Origin: Sulfurihydrogenibium sp. YO3AOP1
GTDB taxonomy: Bacteria > Aquificota > Aquificia > Aquificales > Hydrogenothermaceae
DNA: 64,000 nt
Reading direction: 5' to 3'
NCBI RefSeq assembly: GCF_000020325.1
Contig: NC_010730.1
Coordinates: 1,774,443-1,838,442 of the forward strand
A program made the position numbers and the translations under genes. The notes beneath the pieces were generated by a model. It made no database searches. It saw nothing but the letters and a program-made list of their open reading frames with translations, and was not told the DNA's origin. This document shows positions 62,795 to 64,000 of the stretch, in pieces. Each line of letters opens with the position of its first letter. The first letter of the stretch is position 1.

Positions 62795-63447
62795 AGTTTT
62801 TCATCGATACAGCAGATGTGAATGAGATTAGAGAAGCAAACAAATTACATTTTCTTGATGGAGTAACAACTAATCCAACATTAATCGCAAAGGTTAAAAA
62901 ACCATTTTGGGATGTGGTAAAAAGTATATTGGCAGAAGTACCAGATAAACCAGTTAGCTTGGAAGTTGCAAGCACAGATGCAGAAGGCATGATTAAAGAG
63001 GGTGAAAAGCTTGCGGAACTTGGTAAAAATGTTGTTATCAAGATTCCAATGACACCAGAAGGTTTAAAGGCAGTAAGCTACTTTGAAAATAAAGGAATAA
63101 AGACTAACGTTACATTGGTATTCTCTCCAGCCCAAGCTTTATTAGCTATGAAGGTTGGAGCATCTTATATATCTCCATTTGTAGGCAGATTGGATGATAT
63201 TAGCCATACCGGTATGGATTTAATAAGACAAATCAAGCAAATCAAAGATAATTATAATTTTAAATCTGAAATTATTGTAGCATCTGTCAGAAATCCTGTT
63301 CATGTAATAGAATCCGCAATGATTGGAGCAGATATAGCAACAATTCCATACAGTGTAATTGCACAACTGGCTAAACATCCACTTACAGATATTGGATTAG
63401 AAAGATTTCTAAAAGATTGGGAAAGCGTTCCAGAAAAACCATTTTAA
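62791..63447 (+). CDS. tal: Transaldolase (short TalC/FSA-like subfamily)
   Basis: Pentose-phosphate enzyme, 218 aa, of the small transaldolase class common in thermophiles. [35 protein letters not shown] is the N-terminal signature. The Schiff-base Lys is in [14 protein letters not shown] near 83-87. [32 protein letters not shown] follows near 107-138. The fructose-6-phosphate aldolase activity of related proteins cannot be excluded. It ends 1 base before the DUF2103 gene. Confidence 0.93.
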   Translation: MKFFIDTADVNEIREANKLHFLDGVTTNPTLIAKVKKPFWDVVKSILAEVPDKPVSLEVASTDAEGMIKEGEKLAELGKNVVIKIPMTPEGLKAVSYFENKGIKTNVTLVFSPAQALLAMKVGASYISPFVGRLDDISHTGMDLIRQIKQIKDNYNFKSEIIVASVRNPVHVIESAMIGADIATIPYSVIAQLAKHPLTDIGLERFLKDWESVPEKPF

Positions 63448-63448
63448 A

Positions 63449-63691
63449 ATGAAATACAGAAAAAAAGGTGTAAAAAGAGAACATTCTATCATTGAAGATT
63501 TTGAAAAGGACTTGCAGGCTCTGGTAGAAATGGGGCTTGCTAAGTCCATCATACCAGGAAGAATTTACACAAGTCCAAAGGCTCAAAAAGGAGATAAAAT
63601 TATAAAATATCAGTATGACACTGAAACAGGTGCAAAGTTATTGCTAAAAAAAGGGGTCAACAGTCCAAGAAGCGTTTGTCATTACAGATAA
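63449..63691 (+). CDS. DUF2103-like small protein, probably frameshifted at its 3' end
   Basis: The 80-aa frame resembles the DUF2103 family (predicted metal-binding): KREHSIIEDFEKDLQALVEMGLAKSIIPGRIYTSP...TETGAKLLLKKG. After CTAAAAAAAGGGGTC (63640s-63650s) it ends as VNSPRSVCHYR, which is unlike the family. In the +1 frame the sequence continues STVQEAFVITDKRQELRAYLLNLEREM to a stop at 63738-63740, a much better match. A one-base expansion in the A7 run explains this. It is 1 base after the transaldolase gene. Confidence 0.6.
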   Translation: MKYRKKGVKREHSIIEDFEKDLQALVEMGLAKSIIPGRIYTSPKAQKGDKIIKYQYDTETGAKLLLKKGVNSPRSVCHYR

Positions 63692-63770
63692 AAGACAAGA
63701 GTTAAGAGCTTATCTTTTAAACCTGGAACGTGAAATGTAAGAAGTGAAAGGTTTTTCTGCTACGGCGTAA

Positions 63771-63920
63771 GATTGTTTCAAAATTCTCGTAAGCTTACCT
63801 TTCCGTGTCATCCTGAGGCTGTAAGCCGAAGGATCCCCTCTTTTGATTTTTTGACTTGAAAAGAAAAACATGAGATTCTTCGCTTTGCTCAGAATGACAA
63901 TTTTGATTTTTGGAACAGTC
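63771..63920. repeat. MITE-like repeat, best-preserved copy
   Basis: Exactly bounded by GATTGTTCCAAAATTCTCG and, at the other end, TTTTGATTTTTGGAACAGTC; the outer 9 bases are inverted repeats (GATTGTTCC / GGAACAGTC, one mismatch). Inside: TAAGCTTACCTT, a hairpin unit (63809-63833: ATCCT-GA-GGCT-GTA-AGCC-GA-AGGAT), the linker CTTTTGATTTTTTGA then CTTGAAAAGAAAAAC, and a second unit in the opposite orientation (63873-63894). Total about 150 bp. It has no coding capacity. Confidence 0.8.
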
Positions 63921-64000
63921 TTGCTATGTCATTTAGCTGTTAAATTTTCTTAACAAAATAAACAAGTTTTCTCAAGGAAAAATCAATTAAGTCTTTATAA

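Overview
The window is AT-rich and densely coded. It reads as a chromosomal segment of a thermophilic, chemolithoautotrophic Gram-negative bacterium, most likely an Aquificales member close to Sulfurihydrogenibium. I infer this from base composition, the Aquificae-like protein sequences, LPS genes (lpxC, a heptose kinase), an RND efflux system, type IV pilus genes, a beta carbonic anhydrase and a MoaC-MoaB fusion. No rRNA or species marker is present, so the genus is an inference.

Layout. 1-6240 is a mobile-element cluster around lpxC: an IS256-family element, a frameshifted IS4-type element, a MITE-like repeat and an IS607 element (serine recombinase plus TnpB). 6243-9635 holds a double HepT-like protein, ruvA-rlmN, a JAMM metalloprotease and a DUF5335 protein. 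9907-14831 is pyrF, then a TdeIII-like restriction-modification pair, then rpoN-hpf. 15154-20512 carries rplM-rpsI-argC-heptose kinase and purS-purQ with small unknown genes and a thioredoxin-like protein. 20494-24517 (mostly minus strand) has tRNA-Arg(CCG), nfo, an MBL hydrolase, two DUF29 paralogues and accC. 24583-29793 is pilB-pilT-pilC-mnmA. 30157-35951 is an RND tripartite efflux operon, and 36336-39751 a sigma-54-dependent two-component pair. 40318-41583 is an IS110-family element. 41753-46380 is aroC plus three polysaccharide genes. 46391-47497 is a nest of a MITE, an IS110 remnant and an IS256 remnant. 47658-53254 includes ribBA, a pentaheme lipoprotein, hpt, carbonic anhydrase and moaCB. 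The rest holds a hemerythrin, secDF, hisC, an MNT/HEPN pair, a GGDEF-EAL protein, leuA, an M23 peptidase, transaldolase and a DUF2103 gene.

The most interesting system is the mobile-element ecology. Intergenic spaces carry a dispersed ~150-bp repeat with ends GACTGTTCCAAAA/TTTTGGAACAGTC. These are the same ends as the local IS4-type element, so the repeats look like its non-autonomous derivatives. Inside are hairpins with a 5-bp stem, a tandem G-A internal loop and a covarying upper stem (ATYCT-GA-...-GA-AGRAT). The IS110 element is inserted exactly in this hairpin sequence at both of its copies. Its 5' non-coding region folds into two loops like a bridge RNA. The second loop matches the element's own junction ends exactly. 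The first loop matches the insertion target, and it differs between the two copies in step with their flanks. This is a natural RNA-guided insertion system aimed at a MITE/REP-like repeat family, readable directly from the sequence.

Other points: an IS607 TnpB with a structured 3' end abutting the next gene, a tandem HepT-like protein lacking the RNase motif, a mosaic DUF29 duplication, a frameshifted DUF2103 gene, and a protein gene whose 3' end is antisense to tRNA-Arg.
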